From the NCBI RefSeq assembly GCF_000702165.1, contig NZ_KL370867.1, positions 21,444-61,666 of the forward strand: DNA of 40,223 nt. The letters run 5' to 3'. A program made the translations under genes and the position numbers. The stretch's first letter is position 1. Each line of letters begins with the position of its first letter. The notes below the pieces were generated by a model. It worked only from the letters and a program-made list of their open reading frames with translations. It was not told where the DNA came from and ran no database searches. Shown piece after piece: positions 15,356-25,464 of this stretch. This stretch comes from Sharpea azabuensis DSM 18934 (GTDB lineage Bacteria; Bacillota_I; Bacilli_A; Erysipelotrichales; Coprobacillaceae).

Positions 15356-15401
15356 GATTATGATTATAAAGAAGAAAAGATTATGATAGAATAGAAGAAA
15401 G
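15356..15401 (+). repeat. Tandem 23-bp direct repeat upstream of the PocR-AraC gene
   Basis: Two units, 15356-15378 and 15379-15401, each GATTATGAT, six variable bases, then GAAGAAA; 18 of 23 positions are identical. A period of about two helical turns is what AraC-family activators often bind. The repeat lies between the divergent lacF and araC-like genes, so it is a candidate operator for the regulator. The rest of the 242-base gap (15207-15448) shows no gene. Confidence 0.6.
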
Positions 15402-15448
15402 TCTAAGCTAAGGGTAAAAAAGTATTATTTATACTTTTGGTAGAAAAT

Positions 15449-16273
15449 ATGGAAAACTTACAATCAATGCTTAAGGATCTTTATCTCATATCAGGATTAA
15501 ACTTATCGATATATGATATTCATGAAAACTTAATAACGTCATACCCTGAACACAACTCCCCTTTCTGTCATCTTATTAAAAGTACGCCCGAAGGAGCTGC
15601 GCAATGTCTTGCATGTGACCACAAGGCTTTTGAGCGTGTAAAATCATCAGGTCAAATTGATATCTACAATTGTGATTTTCATCTTTATGAAGCTGTTGTT
15701 CCAATCTATACTTATGGTGTGCATTCCGGTTATCTCATGATGGGGCAAACACTGACTGACTCAGCAGTGGAGAAAAAAACAATCAAAAATGCGGCAAAAG
15801 ACTACGTCGATTCTGAAAAAAGGCTTGATGAAGCTATCAGCAAGATATCATTTCACACAAAAGAACAAATTCTCTCCTTTGCATCCATTATTGATATTTG
15901 TGCAAAATATCTAACTCTCACAAATAGATTAGAAGCAAAAAATAAGAATCTTGCCATCGAAATCAAAAACTATCTCAACGTGCATTACAATCATGCAATC
16001 ACGCTCCAGCAGCTATGCAACTATTTCTATGTTTCAAAATCCACTCTACTCAACAAATTTAAAGAAGAATATGGTATAACCATCCATCAGTACTTACTTG
16101 ATTATCGTTTTCAAAAATCATTAGAGCTTCTCGCCAATAGTACACAAAGCATTCAGGAAATAGCACTCGCATGTGGCTTTCAGGATGCCAATTATTATAC
16201 AAAAGCATTCAAAGCCAAATATCAGACAACCCCAACGCATTATCGTGAAACAATAAATACCTCAAAAAAATAA
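15449..16273 (+). CDS. PocR-domain AraC-family transcriptional regulator
   Basis: A 274-residue regulator. The N-terminal half (about 1-150) is a PocR ligand-sensing domain (FCHLIKSTPEGAAQCLACDHKAF, then IYNCDFHLYEAVVPIY and SGYLMMGQ) with a cysteine-rich CLACDH. The C-terminal 100 residues carry the two AraC helix-turn-helix units (TLQQLCNYFYVSKSTLLNKF and IQEIALACGFQDANYYTKAFK). It is divergent from lacF and so is probably the activator of the lactose operon, in place of the more common LacR repressor or LacT antiterminator. No clear Shine-Dalgarno precedes ATG 15449; an in-frame TTG at 15437 is a less likely start. Confidence 0.9.
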   Translation: MENLQSMLKDLYLISGLNLSIYDIHENLITSYPEHNSPFCHLIKSTPEGAAQCLACDHKAFERVKSSGQIDIYNCDFHLYEAVVPIYTYGVHSGYLMMGQTLTDSAVEKKTIKNAAKDYVDSEKRLDEAISKISFHTKEQILSFASIIDICAKYLTLTNRLEAKNKNLAIEIKNYLNVHYNHAITLQQLCNYFYVSKSTLLNKFKEEYGITIHQYLLDYRFQKSLELLANSTQSIQEIALACGFQDANYYTKAFKAKYQTTPTHYRETINTSKK

Positions 16274-16299
16274 CATATCTTATTACAACTTCCCTATGC

Positions 16300-16337
16300 A
16301 AAAAGGACGGAGATGACCAAGATGGCCTTTCCGTCCT
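16300..16337 (-). terminator. Intrinsic terminator of yloU-fakA
   Basis: AGGACGGA (16304-16311) and TCCGTCCT (16330-16337) form an 8-bp stem with an 18-base inner segment. Read on the minus strand a TTTTT run follows. A weaker T-rich tail on the plus side may also end the convergent regulator gene. Confidence 0.75.
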
Positions 16338-16359
16338 CTTTATTTCCATATTTTTGTTT

Positions 16360-17982
16360 TTACTCTACACCAATAATAAATGAATATACTGGCTGACCAC
16401 CATCATTCATTTCAAGTTCACAATCTTCGAAGTTTTCTTCAATATAGGCTTGGGCAGCTTCTTTTTCTTCTTCAGTGACATCCTCACCACAAATAAGTGT
16501 AATGACTTCACTGTCATCATCAACTAAGCCTTCTAAAGCTTTCTTTAAAGCATCAATCTTATCAGGAACACATGCAACAATCTTCTTGTTGCATAATGCC
16601 ATATAATTATTGGCTTTAATTTCTAAGCCATCGATTGTTGTATCTTTAATCGCAAAAGTAACCTGACCAGTCTGAACGTCTTCAAGAGCTGAAGTCATTT
16701 CATTGACATTTTCATCAAGTCCTGCTTCTGTATTATACATCATGCATGCGGCTAAGCCCTGTGGAACAGTCTTTGATGGAATAACAATAACATGAATTTC
16801 ATCTTCCAATACTGTTGCAGCCTGCTGTGCAGTCATAACGATATTAGAGTTATTTGGTAAGATGATAACATTCTTGGCATTGACTTTACGAACTGCCTTG
16901 ACAATATCTTCTGTGGCAGGGTTCATTGTCTGACCACCACTTACAACATAGTCACAGCGTAAGTCTAAGAACATCTTCTTAACACCTTCACCAGCTGCTA
17001 CTGAGATAATTGCAGTTTCTTTAGCTGGCGCAGTTTTTTCTTCCTTGGCTTCTGGTTCCTTATAATCTGGTTCATTGAAGTTAACGATTGTGATATGTGC
17101 AAGTTCACCAAAACGCTGACCAACATTTAATGTATGTCCTGGTCTTTCTGTTGCTAGTGAGACGAAAATAACATCATCCTTTTGTGTGACATTCACATCA
17201 GTTGCTGGTGTTCTTTCAAGTTCATGTGTAAAGCCGTCAATTGTAAATGCCTTTGCCTTACCTTCATCGATCTTGAATGAATATTTAACCTGGTAGCCTT
17301 TTTGCTTAGAAGCTTCTTCAGCTTCTTTCATCGCAGCCTGCGCTGCAGCTACGTCAACGCGAACAACTTCTTCACCAGCAAGAGCGAGCATAAATCCTGT
17401 CAATACAACAACTAAGCCTGCTCCACCAGAGTCAACAACGCCAACTTCTTTAAGGACTGGCAACAATTCAGGTGTACGATCAAGCGCATCATTTGCTTCT
17501 TTGACAAAGTAAGAGAACCAGTCTTCTACTTCCATATCTTCTTTGACATAAGCAGAACCTGCTTCACTTGCTTCTCTGATAACTGTCAAGATTGTTCCTT
17601 CAACAGGTCTCATGACAGCTTTATAAGCCACTTTAGCACCACTCGCAAAAGCTTCCGCTAATTCAACAGCATCCGCACTTTCCTTACCTTTCAAGCTTTT
17701 TGCAACACCTCTAAAGATCTGTGAAAGGATTACTCCAGAGTTACCTCTAGCTCCCATCAATAAGCCTTTAGATAAAGTCTTTGCGACATCACCTAAATTA
17801 TCGCTCTCAAGCTTTTTTACTTCAGTAGCACCATTTGTGAATGTCAAAGACATATTTGTACCTGTATCACCATCTGGTACAGGGAATACATTTAATGCAT
17901 CAATTTCCGGATGATTGTTATGGAGCAGGTTTGCACCAGTTTCAACCATCGCACGAAACATTTTTCCGTCAATAGTTTTCAT
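16360..17982 (-). CDS. fakA: Fatty acid kinase catalytic protein FakA (YloV, DAK2 domain)
   Basis: A 540-residue protein that phosphorylates fatty acids bound to a FakB (DegV-family) partner, allowing exogenous fatty acids to enter phospholipid synthesis through PlsX/PlsY. The N-terminal DhaL-type kinase domain (about 1-200) has NVFPVPDGDTGTNM and GARGNSGVILSQ. A central domain and a C-terminal FakB-interaction domain follow, the usual order and length. It lies 11 bases after yloU, the common yloU-yloV pair. No fakB is in the window. PlsX, which handles the acyl-phosphate pool, is encoded about 10 kb away. Confidence 0.93.
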   Translation of the reverse strand: MKTIDGKMFRAMVETGANLLHNNHPEIDALNVFPVPDGDTGTNMSLTFTNGATEVKKLESDNLGDVAKTLSKGLLMGARGNSGVILSQIFRGVAKSLKGKESADAVELAEAFASGAKVAYKAVMRPVEGTILTVIREASEAGSAYVKEDMEVEDWFSYFVKEANDALDRTPELLPVLKEVGVVDSGGAGLVVVLTGFMLALAGEEVVRVDVAAAQAAMKEAEEASKQKGYQVKYSFKIDEGKAKAFTIDGFTHELERTPATDVNVTQKDDVIFVSLATERPGHTLNVGQRFGELAHITIVNFNEPDYKEPEAKEEKTAPAKETAIISVAAGEGVKKMFLDLRCDYVVSGGQTMNPATEDIVKAVRKVNAKNVIILPNNSNIVMTAQQAATVLEDEIHVIVIPSKTVPQGLAACMMYNTEAGLDENVNEMTSALEDVQTGQVTFAIKDTTIDGLEIKANNYMALCNKKIVACVPDKIDALKKALEGLVDDDSEVITLICGEDVTEEEKEAAQAYIEENFEDCELEMNDGGQPVYSFIIGVE

Positions 17983-17993
17983 TTCCTTCTCCT

Positions 17994-18350
17994 TTATTCA
18001 TCCATAATCTTGATCGATTGGACATAAACATTTACTTCTTCAACATCAATATCAAGAGTATTTTCCAATACATATTTTACTTTTTTCTGGACTTCATAGA
18101 CAATTTCAGAAATCTTAATACCATAACCAATGATAATATAAAGATTAATAATTGCACCTGTATCTCCAGCTTCAACAACAATTCCTTTTGAGTAATTGTC
18201 TCGACCTAATAAATCATAGAAACCATCACTCATTTTTTGGCTTGCCATGCCTACAACACCATAGCATTCAGTGGCTGCACCACCACATATTGTAGCGATG
18301 ACATCATTAGATAATTCAATATTTCCAAGCTCAGTTTTCTTCTGAATCAT
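17994..18350 (-). CDS. yloU: Asp23/Gls24-family envelope stress protein (YloU)
   Basis: A 118-residue Asp23/Gls24-family protein, of a type often linked to cell-envelope stress. The recognisable core runs from the N-terminal IELSNDVIATICGGAATECYGVVGM to the C-terminal VNVYVQSIKI, with a predicted alpha/beta fold and no membrane segment. Strong AGGAGG upstream. It is co-transcribed with fakA and divergent from rpmB, the conserved rpmB/yloU/yloV neighbourhood of Bacillota. Its biochemical role is not established. Confidence 0.9.
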   Translation of the reverse strand: MIQKKTELGNIELSNDVIATICGGAATECYGVVGMASQKMSDGFYDLLGRDNYSKGIVVEAGDTGAIINLYIIIGYGIKISEIVYEVQKKVKYVLENTLDIDVEEVNVYVQSIKIMDE

Positions 18351-18527
18351 TGCTAAATCCTCCTATCTCCTCATCTAGTTGCTATTATTTTACCATATTT
18401 TTATGCATAAAAAAGCACTATGCAGCAATATTATAAATTAAGCATTTCAAAATGTAAATAGATTGTTTTTTTCTTCAAAGAATCACACTATTTTTTGTGT
18501 TAGGAAGATATTTTTTTATTTAAGTGG

Positions 18528-18556
18528 TTGCTTTTTTTAAGATGTGATGGTATTAT
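18528..18556 (+). promoter_or_regulatory. Promoter of rpmB
   Basis: TTGCTT (18528-18533), a 17-base spacer, then TATTAT (18551-18556). It sets a start of transcription about 18563 and so rules out the longer open frame that begins at 18528. Confidence 0.75.
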
Positions 18557-18593
18557 ACGTGAGTATGCAATAAGCGTAAGGGGTGAGAATACA

Positions 18594-18779
18594 ATGTCAA
18601 GAAAAAGTCAGCTTAGCGGAAAAGGACCTATGTCAGGTAACACACGTTCTCATGCATTAAATTCAACTAGAAGAAAATGGAATCTAAACTTACAGAAAGT
18701 TACTATCATGGTTGATGGTAAACCAACAAAAGTAAAGATGACTGCAAGAGAATTAAGAACTCTTAGAAAAGGTGCTTAA
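18594..18779 (+). CDS. rpmB: 50S ribosomal protein L28
   Basis: A 61-residue basic ribosomal protein of the large subunit. [15 protein letters not shown] at the start, the [17 protein letters not shown] core and [10 protein letters not shown] near the end are diagnostic. ATG 18594 has AAGGGGTGAG at ideal spacing; the frame is open upstream to 18528 but that is in the promoter. It lacks the zinc-binding cysteines found in some L28 forms. Monocistronic, with a terminator 12 bases after the stop. Confidence 0.97.
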   Translation: MSRKSQLSGKGPMSGNTRSHALNSTRRKWNLNLQKVTIMVDGKPTKVKMTARELRTLRKGA

Positions 18780-18790
18780 TATATAGGTCT

Positions 18791-18814
18791 AACGGTACTT
18801 GGTACCGTTTTTTT
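18791..18814 (+). terminator. Intrinsic terminator of rpmB
   Basis: AACGGTAC pairs with GTACCGTT around a TTG loop, followed by a run of T. Confidence 0.92.
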
Positions 18815-18820
18815 ATGCTT

Positions 18821-18846
18821 AAAAAAGGAGATGATAAGCATCTCCT
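18821..18846 (-). terminator. Intrinsic terminator of the YjjG-like gene
   Basis: Read on the minus strand: AGGAGATG pairs with CATCTCCT around a short loop, then six T. It overlaps the stop codon of the HAD gene. Confidence 0.88.
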
Positions 18847-19525
18847 AAATGATTTCAACAAGTTTTAATAAATGATCAATCTCATAGTCTACATGCACGC
18901 CTTCAATATTACGCAGATGTCCAGGATTATACCAGCAGCATTTAAGCCCTGCATAATTCCCCCCACGAATATCACTTGTTAGACCATCACCAACAACAAG
19001 TGTTGTCTCAGGATTATAATGTGTTGTCTCTCTTACCACATTGAAGAAGCGCGTATCGGGCTTTTCATAGCCTAATTCCTCACTAATGAATTCATCGCGC
19101 ATATATTGATCTAAGTGAGATTTGCGAATCTTGATGGCCTGTGCTACTTTTGAACCATTTGTAATGGCATATTGCACAATACCCATATCATCTAACTTTG
19201 CACAAATCTCCAACGCCCCCTCTTCAACAACAAAATTCCTACCTAAAGCTAACTGATATTCATCATTGAACTTCTTACAGTCAATATGCATAATGCCCTT
19301 CGAGTAGAAGAATTCCTGAAAACGCGAAACAAGCGCAATCTCTCTTTCAATCATATGGCGTTCAATCTTGGCCCAATACTGGCGATTAATCAGCTTATAG
19401 TCTTCAAGTGTTTGTTCATCAAAATCAATACCATATTTTTCAAAAAGTTCTTTCAGGCTTTTATCTTCAGCTTTTTCAAAATTCAGCAATGTACCATCTA
19501 TATCCCATAATACCGTTTTAAACAT
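18845..19525 (-). CDS. HAD-family hydrolase, YjjG/YfnB-like nucleotidase
   Basis: A 226-residue HAD hydrolase of the YjjG type, relatives of which dephosphorylate non-canonical pyrimidine nucleotides. Motif I is DIDGT (catalytic aspartates near 8 and 10), motif II ITNGS, motif III lysine in GYEKPDTRFF, and motif IV VVGDGLTSDIRGG. A GTG codon at 19537 is in frame but sits in the ribosome binding site GAGGTGG, so ATG 19525 is the start. Unlike the HAD in the lactose operon it has a complete motif I. Stand-alone gene; the substrate is unproven. Confidence 0.85.
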   Translation of the reverse strand: MFKTVLWDIDGTLLNFEKAEDKSLKELFEKYGIDFDEQTLEDYKLINRQYWAKIERHMIEREIALVSRFQEFFYSKGIMHIDCKKFNDEYQLALGRNFVVEEGALEICAKLDDMGIVQYAITNGSKVAQAIKIRKSHLDQYMRDEFISEELGYEKPDTRFFNVVRETTHYNPETTLVVGDGLTSDIRGGNYAGLKCCWYNPGHLRNIEGVHVDYEIDHLLKLVEII

Positions 19526-19560
19526 AATCCACCTCACTTGCCTTCCATTCTACCAAAAAG

Positions 19561-19590
19561 AAAAAGCCCTGTCGCTACTTTAAGCAACAG
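19561..19590 (-). terminator. Intrinsic terminator of the hrcA-grpE-dnaK-dnaJ operon
   Basis: Read on the minus strand: CTGTTGCT pairs with AGCGACAG (one G-U pair) across a six-base loop, followed by a T run. It begins 10 bases after dnaJ. Confidence 0.82.
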
Positions 19591-19599
19591 AACTTCTCA

Positions 19600-20730
19600 T
19601 TAATTTTTAAATGCATTCTTGAACGAATCAAAAATCGATCCTGACTTACCAACTTTACGTAATTGTTCGTAAAGTTCTTTTTCTTTGCGTGTTAACTTTT
19701 TAGGAATCTGGACATTGATTTTCACATATTGATCACCATAGCCATCACCACGCAAGTGTTTGACGCCCTTGCCTTTTAAACGCATAACAGCACCTGACTG
19801 TGTACCTGCAGGAATCTTCATTGTCACATCACCATAGACTGTTGGTACATCTACTTCGCATCCAAGTGTTGCATCAACACTAGAAACAGGTACTTCAATC
19901 TGGATATCATCATTATGACGAACGAAATGCTTATGTGGTCTCACATAGATTTCTACATATAAATCACCATTAGGTCCACCATTTTTGCCACGATAGCCTT
20001 TGCCGGCAACACGTAACTGCTGATGTGTATTAATACCAGCAGGAATATTCAATTCAACAGTAATGGTTTTATTGATATAGCCTTTACCATGGCAATTTGG
20101 ACACGCCTTAGTAATCTTCTTACCTGTACCATTACAATCTGGACATGTTGTCTCATTGACAAATGTTCCAAAAGGTGAACGCTGCTGTGTCCGGATTGTC
20201 CCTGTACCACCGCATCGGCTACAGTTTGTTACATCACTAGAGCTTGCTGCACCTGTACCCATGCAATGTGTACATTGTTCATCATAATTGATTTGGATTT
20301 CTGCTTTCTTGCCTTTAATAGCATCCATAAAATCAATTTCTAGTTGCACAAAGCGGTCTTCACCTTGCTGTGGTCCATTATTACGGCGTGAAGAAGCTCT
20401 TCCTCCTCCACCACCGAAGAAGGAACCAAAGATATCACCAAAATCAAAGTCCTCAAAGCCACCAGCATTGAAGCCACCAAATCCGCCAGCACCACCTGCT
20501 CCCTGTTCAAAGGCAGCATGCCCATATCGGTCATAGGCTGCTTTTTTATCTGGATCAGAAAGTACTTCATAGGCTTCATTAACTTCCTTGAATTTCTCTT
20601 CTGCATCAGCTGATTTATTGACATCGGGGTGATATTTCTTGGCCATCTTACGATAGGCACGTTTGATTTCATCGGCACTAGCATTTTTATTAATGCCTAA
20701 GACTTCATAATAATCTCTTTTATCTGCCAT
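19600..20730 (-). CDS. dnaJ: Chaperone protein DnaJ
   Basis: A 376-residue DnaK co-chaperone. The J domain (1-70) has the HPD motif in [11 protein letters not shown] long Gly/Phe-rich stretch (about 78-110) and four CxxCxGxG zinc repeats ([32 protein letters not shown]) follow, then the C-terminal substrate domain. ATG 20730 with GAGGTGGGG is preferred over upstream in-frame codons that lie in the dnaK-dnaJ gap. It is the last gene of the heat-shock operon and follows an intergenic hairpin. Confidence 0.97.
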   Translation of the reverse strand: MADKRDYYEVLGINKNASADEIKRAYRKMAKKYHPDVNKSADAEEKFKEVNEAYEVLSDPDKKAAYDRYGHAAFEQGAGGAGGFGGFNAGGFEDFDFGDIFGSFFGGGGGRASSRRNNGPQQGEDRFVQLEIDFMDAIKGKKAEIQINYDEQCTHCMGTGAASSSDVTNCSRCGGTGTIRTQQRSPFGTFVNETTCPDCNGTGKKITKACPNCHGKGYINKTITVELNIPAGINTHQQLRVAGKGYRGKNGGPNGDLYVEIYVRPHKHFVRHNDDIQIEVPVSSVDATLGCEVDVPTVYGDVTMKIPAGTQSGAVMRLKGKGVKHLRGDGYGDQYVKINVQIPKKLTRKEKELYEQLRKVGKSGSIFDSFKNAFKN

Positions 20731-20749
20731 ATTCCCCACCTCACAATTG

Positions 20750-20773
20750 AAAGCCAAGGTTGCCCTTGGCTTT
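20750..20773 (-). other. Perfect hairpin between dnaK and dnaJ
   Basis: AAAGCCAAGG pairs with CCTTGGCTTT around a four-base loop. On the minus strand only three T follow the hairpin, so it is at best a leaky terminator. It may instead protect the 3' end of a processed dnaK message and so lower DnaJ relative to DnaK. Confidence 0.6.
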
Positions 20774-20777
20774 TATA

Positions 20778-22607
<1,830 letters not shown>

Positions 22608-22616
22608 TTATTCCTC

Positions 22617-23189
22617 CTATTGATTAACCTTTACTAATGTCGCTCTAATTACACGTCCTTTAAGCGTATAACCTTTTTGTAATTCTTCTAAAACAATACC
22701 GTCTTCCTGATCATCAACATGTTCAGTCATGACAGCCTGATGCAAGTTTGGATCAAAAGGCTTTCCTTTTGCTTCAATAACCTGAACACCATTCTTTTCT
22801 AAAATAGCCATTAACTGTTTATGAATCATTTCCATGCCCTTCATGTAATTCTTCACTTCATCACTGTCAGTTGTGACATTTAATGAACGTTCGAAATTAT
22901 CAATGACAGGCAACAATTCTTCAATGAAATTCTGCATCGCATATTTCACTTGATTCTCATGTTCCCTTTGTAAACGTTTTTTCAAGTTCTCCATATCCGC
23001 AAATGTCTTGTAATATGCATTCTTCCATTTATCTGCTTCAGCAGTTAATGCTGCAATTTTCTCTTCTGTATTATCAGCTGCTTCTTCAACAGTTTCCTTT
23101 TCTTTTGCTTCCTTCGCATCTTCAGCCTTTTCCACTGTTTCTTCAGCCTTTTCTTCTGATAATGTTTCTTCTTTTCTTTCTTCGGCCAT
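22617..23189 (-). CDS. grpE: Nucleotide exchange factor GrpE
   Basis: A 190-residue co-chaperone that releases ADP from DnaK. An acidic, glutamate/lysine-rich N-terminus (1-55) is followed by a long coiled coil (WKNAYYKTFADMENLKKRLQ) and the beta-rich head with the signature FDPNLHQAVM. ATG 23189 has AGAGGTGAAAGC directly upstream; the open frame reaches back into the end of hrcA, but those codons lack a binding site. Second gene of the HrcA-controlled operon. Confidence 0.96.
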   Translation of the reverse strand: MAEERKEETLSEEKAEETVEKAEDAKEAKEKETVEEAADNTEEKIAALTAEADKWKNAYYKTFADMENLKKRLQREHENQVKYAMQNFIEELLPVIDNFERSLNVTTDSDEVKNYMKGMEMIHKQLMAILEKNGVQVIEAKGKPFDPNLHQAVMTEHVDDQEDGIVLEELQKGYTLKGRVIRATLVKVNQ

Positions 23190-23199
23190 GCTTTCACCT

Positions 23200-24240
23200 C
23201 TATTTTTCATTATTTTCATCTTTAATGAGTTTCTCAATATTCTCACCAATAAGTTCTACCAAACTGACAACTTGATCATATGGCATTCTTGTTGGTCCTA
23301 TGACTGATATCGAGCCTCGTGAATTCTCGCCTGTATCAAATGATGTTGAAATGATGGAAACATCATTGATGCCATCATTAAATGGCAGCTCATTACCACC
23401 AATTCTAACAACCACACCTCGCTCATCATCCTTGCTTGGTTCAAGTGATTTCCACTGTTGTGCATTTTCAAATGCACTCACGAGTTTTCTTAATTTATTG
23501 ACATCATTATATTCCGGTTGATACAACATATTGTCTTTACCAGAGAAGTAGACATTGCTTTTCGCAAATTTCATAAAAGCCTGCAAGAATGCATTGAAGA
23601 GCACTTCGTGTTCTTTAACTCGAATACTCATAATCGGCTTAACATCCTTTTCAAGCTTGTTTGCAACATCATCAATTGGTGTTCCAATAAGCGTATCATT
23701 CATAATATCAACACAAGCACTTAAATCTTCCATTGATATCTCGTTAGAGATATGGAAAATACGATTTTCTACATGTCCTTTGTCTGTGACAATAATCGCC
23801 GTCACACTGTTTGAGCCAAGAGGCACCAAAGTAATGTTCTGAAGCTTTTCATAAGATGAATTGCCTCCTAGAGCCACTGTTGTCAAATGTGTTAGCTGAC
23901 TAAGCATTTGGCAGCTTTCTTCGATGATTTCCTGAATCGATCGATTGCGATCACTGAAAAGCGTTGAGACCTGATTTTTAACCTTGTCATCAACATCCGG
24001 CTGCAGAAGCGTTTCAACATAGAAATGATAACCTTTCATCGAAGGTATACGGCCGCTTGAAGTATGTGTCTTTTCAAGATAGCCCTGCTCTTCTAGAAAA
24101 CTCATTTCATTTCTAATTGTTGCACTCGAGTAAGGAAGATTATATTTCGTCATTAAGAGCTTACTGCCAACTGGCTCTGCAGTTGCGATGTATTCTTCAA
24201 CAATGTATTTAAATATCAATAGCTGTCTTGCTGTCAACAT
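23200..24240 (-). CDS. hrcA: Heat-inducible transcription repressor HrcA
   Basis: A 346-residue repressor that binds CIRCE and depends on GroEL for activity in studied relatives. The N-terminal winged helix (LTARQLLIFKYIVEEYIATAEPVGS, then SSATIRNEM and LEKTHTSSGRIPS) is diagnostic; the C-terminal GAF-like and dimerisation regions follow. A GTG at 24249 is in frame but falls one base after AGGAGG, so ATG 24240 is preferred. It heads the operon and is preceded by two CIRCE elements, so it represses its own transcription. Confidence 0.97.
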   Translation of the reverse strand: MLTARQLLIFKYIVEEYIATAEPVGSKLLMTKYNLPYSSATIRNEMSFLEEQGYLEKTHTSSGRIPSMKGYHFYVETLLQPDVDDKVKNQVSTLFSDRNRSIQEIIEESCQMLSQLTHLTTVALGGNSSYEKLQNITLVPLGSNSVTAIIVTDKGHVENRIFHISNEISMEDLSACVDIMNDTLIGTPIDDVANKLEKDVKPIMSIRVKEHEVLFNAFLQAFMKFAKSNVYFSGKDNMLYQPEYNDVNKLRKLVSAFENAQQWKSLEPSKDDERGVVVRIGGNELPFNDGINDVSIISTSFDTGENSRGSISVIGPTRMPYDQVVSLVELIGENIEKLIKDENNEK

Positions 24241-24256
24241 CCTGCTCACTCCTCCT

Positions 24257-24283
24257 TTAGCACTCCTTTACCTTTCGTGCTAA
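24257..24283. promoter_or_regulatory. CIRCE element 1
   Basis: TTAGCACTC, nine bases, then TCGTGCTAA: a perfect left arm and two mismatches in the right arm against the TTAGCACTC-N9-GAGTGCTAA consensus. It lies between the promoter and the hrcA start, where bound HrcA would block elongation or initiation. Confidence 0.92.
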
Positions 24284-24287
24284 CTCC

Positions 24288-24315
24288 ATTATACACATAA
24301 GTTTGGCACTGTCAA
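24288..24315 (-). promoter_or_regulatory. Promoter of hrcA-grpE-dnaK-dnaJ
   Basis: Read on the minus strand: TTGACA (24310-24315), a 16-base spacer, then TATAAT (24288-24293). Both hexamers are perfect. The -35 hexamer falls inside CIRCE element 2, overlapping its left arm and spacer, and CIRCE element 1 follows just downstream of the -10. Confidence 0.9.
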
Positions 24316-24329
24316 TAATTTAGTGCTAA
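24303..24329. promoter_or_regulatory. CIRCE element 2
   Basis: TTGGCACTG, nine bases, then TAGTGCTAA: three arm mismatches to the consensus. It contains the -35 hexamer, so HrcA binding here would directly exclude RNA polymerase. The two CIRCE elements are 19 bases apart. Confidence 0.85.
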
Positions 24330-24340
24330 ATATTTTCATG

Positions 24341-24366
24341 AAAAAAGGCAATGTTTCTCCATCGCC
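24341..24366 (-). terminator. Intrinsic terminator of gpm-holA-sdaA-hemW
   Basis: Read on the minus strand: GGCGATG pairs with CATTGCC (one G-U pair), then six T. It abuts the hemW stop codon and insulates the heat-shock promoter just downstream. Confidence 0.85.
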
Positions 24367-25464
24367 CTATTCTGGTAAGAAATCCACAAGTATATCATTC
24401 AGATAAGCTATTGATGCAGGTGTTGTTCTTAGATGATGGTCTTCTATCACCAAATCTCCCTTATCCAAATGTTTCTGAAGCTGATGACCAAAAACATCTT
24501 CGACATGTTTTTGATAACGCTGATAGAAATCTTCTAGATCAAGCCCATCAACAAGTCTTAAACTCATCATCAGATGATTAAACATCGTATCTTCACTTGT
24601 CTGTGTTTCTATTTGTTCAGTATTCTCACCATTAAGATATTTTGTCATATTACGTGAATGACTGATTATTTTATCATCTATCTTGCTTGTTGCACCAATA
24701 CCTACACCAAGATAATTATGATAATGCCAGTAGGCTTTATTATGGAAGGATTCATGTTCCCCTTTCGCATAATTAGAGACTTCATATTTATGAAAGCCCA
24801 TCTTATGCAAACGATCATCAATAATATCATTCCATCGTTTATCGGTCTCATCATCAAGAGGCTGGTAGTGCTTATAATTGAGAATTGTACCTTCCTCTAA
24901 TATTAAAGAATAGTAAGATATATGATTGATCGGTAATTCAAAAATACGTTCCAAATCATGCATCAGGTCTTCTTCTTGCTGCATGGGCAAACCATACATC
25001 ATATCGATTGAAATATTTTCAAAACCTAGCTTATAGGCATTTTCAATGACTTCTATAGCCTGATAGGAATAATGCTTACGACCAATCATGTGCAAAAGAT
25101 GATCCTGGAAGCTTTGTACACCAATGGAAAGACGATTGACATGATACTTCTTCAATAATTCTAGCTTATCAATTGTTGCTGATTCCGGATTGACTTCAAC
25201 AGTGAATTCCTTTGTTCGTTTGCCGACAAATCGTTCAACTCTTTTCAATAAATATTCAAGCTGTTCATATGTCAAAGCACTTGGTGTCCCACCACCAATA
25301 TAAATCGTCTTCATTACCTGGCGCTTGATACCTGCAAGCTCTTTTGCTAGTCTTCTTAAATACTGATTGGCAACATCTTCTTTATAGAAGACTTTCGCAA
25401 AGTCACAATAGCTACAGATATGATCACAAAAAGGAATATGGATATAGAGGCTATCAGTCTTCAT
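24367..25464 (-). CDS. hemW: HemW-like radical SAM heme chaperone
   Basis: A 365-residue radical SAM protein once annotated as oxygen-independent coproporphyrinogen oxidase. The iron-sulfur motif is CDHICSYC (C13, C17, C20), and YIGGGTPSAL and SIGVQSFQDHLLHMIGR are typical of HemW. It lacks the N-terminal region with the extra residues needed by true HemN oxidases. HemW binds heme and is thought to deliver it to target proteins. The start overlaps the end of sdaA by 11 bases. Its place next to hrcA is conserved in many Bacillota, though here it is transcribed from the gpm operon. Confidence 0.92.
   Translation of the reverse strand: MKTDSLYIHIPFCDHICSYCDFAKVFYKEDVANQYLRRLAKELAGIKRQVMKTIYIGGGTPSALTYEQLEYLLKRVERFVGKRTKEFTVEVNPESATIDKLELLKKYHVNRLSIGVQSFQDHLLHMIGRKHYSYQAIEVIENAYKLGFENISIDMMYGLPMQQEEDLMHDLERIFELPINHISYYSLILEEGTILNYKHYQPLDDETDKRWNDIIDDRLHKMGFHKYEVSNYAKGEHESFHNKAYWHYHNYLGVGIGATSKIDDKIISHSRNMTKYLNGENTEQIETQTSEDTMFNHLMMSLRLVDGLDLEDFYQRYQKHVEDVFGHQLQKHLDKGDLVIEDHHLRTTPASIAYLNDILVDFLPE

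Noticed and set aside
18528-18593. N-terminal extension of L28
   Set aside because: It begins in the -35 hexamer of the rpmB promoter, and L28 proteins start at the SRKSQ segment.
20288-20536. Proline-rich plus-strand frame of 82 codons opposite dnaJ
   Set aside because: It is the complement of the Gly/Phe-rich region of DnaJ and has no binding site or homology.
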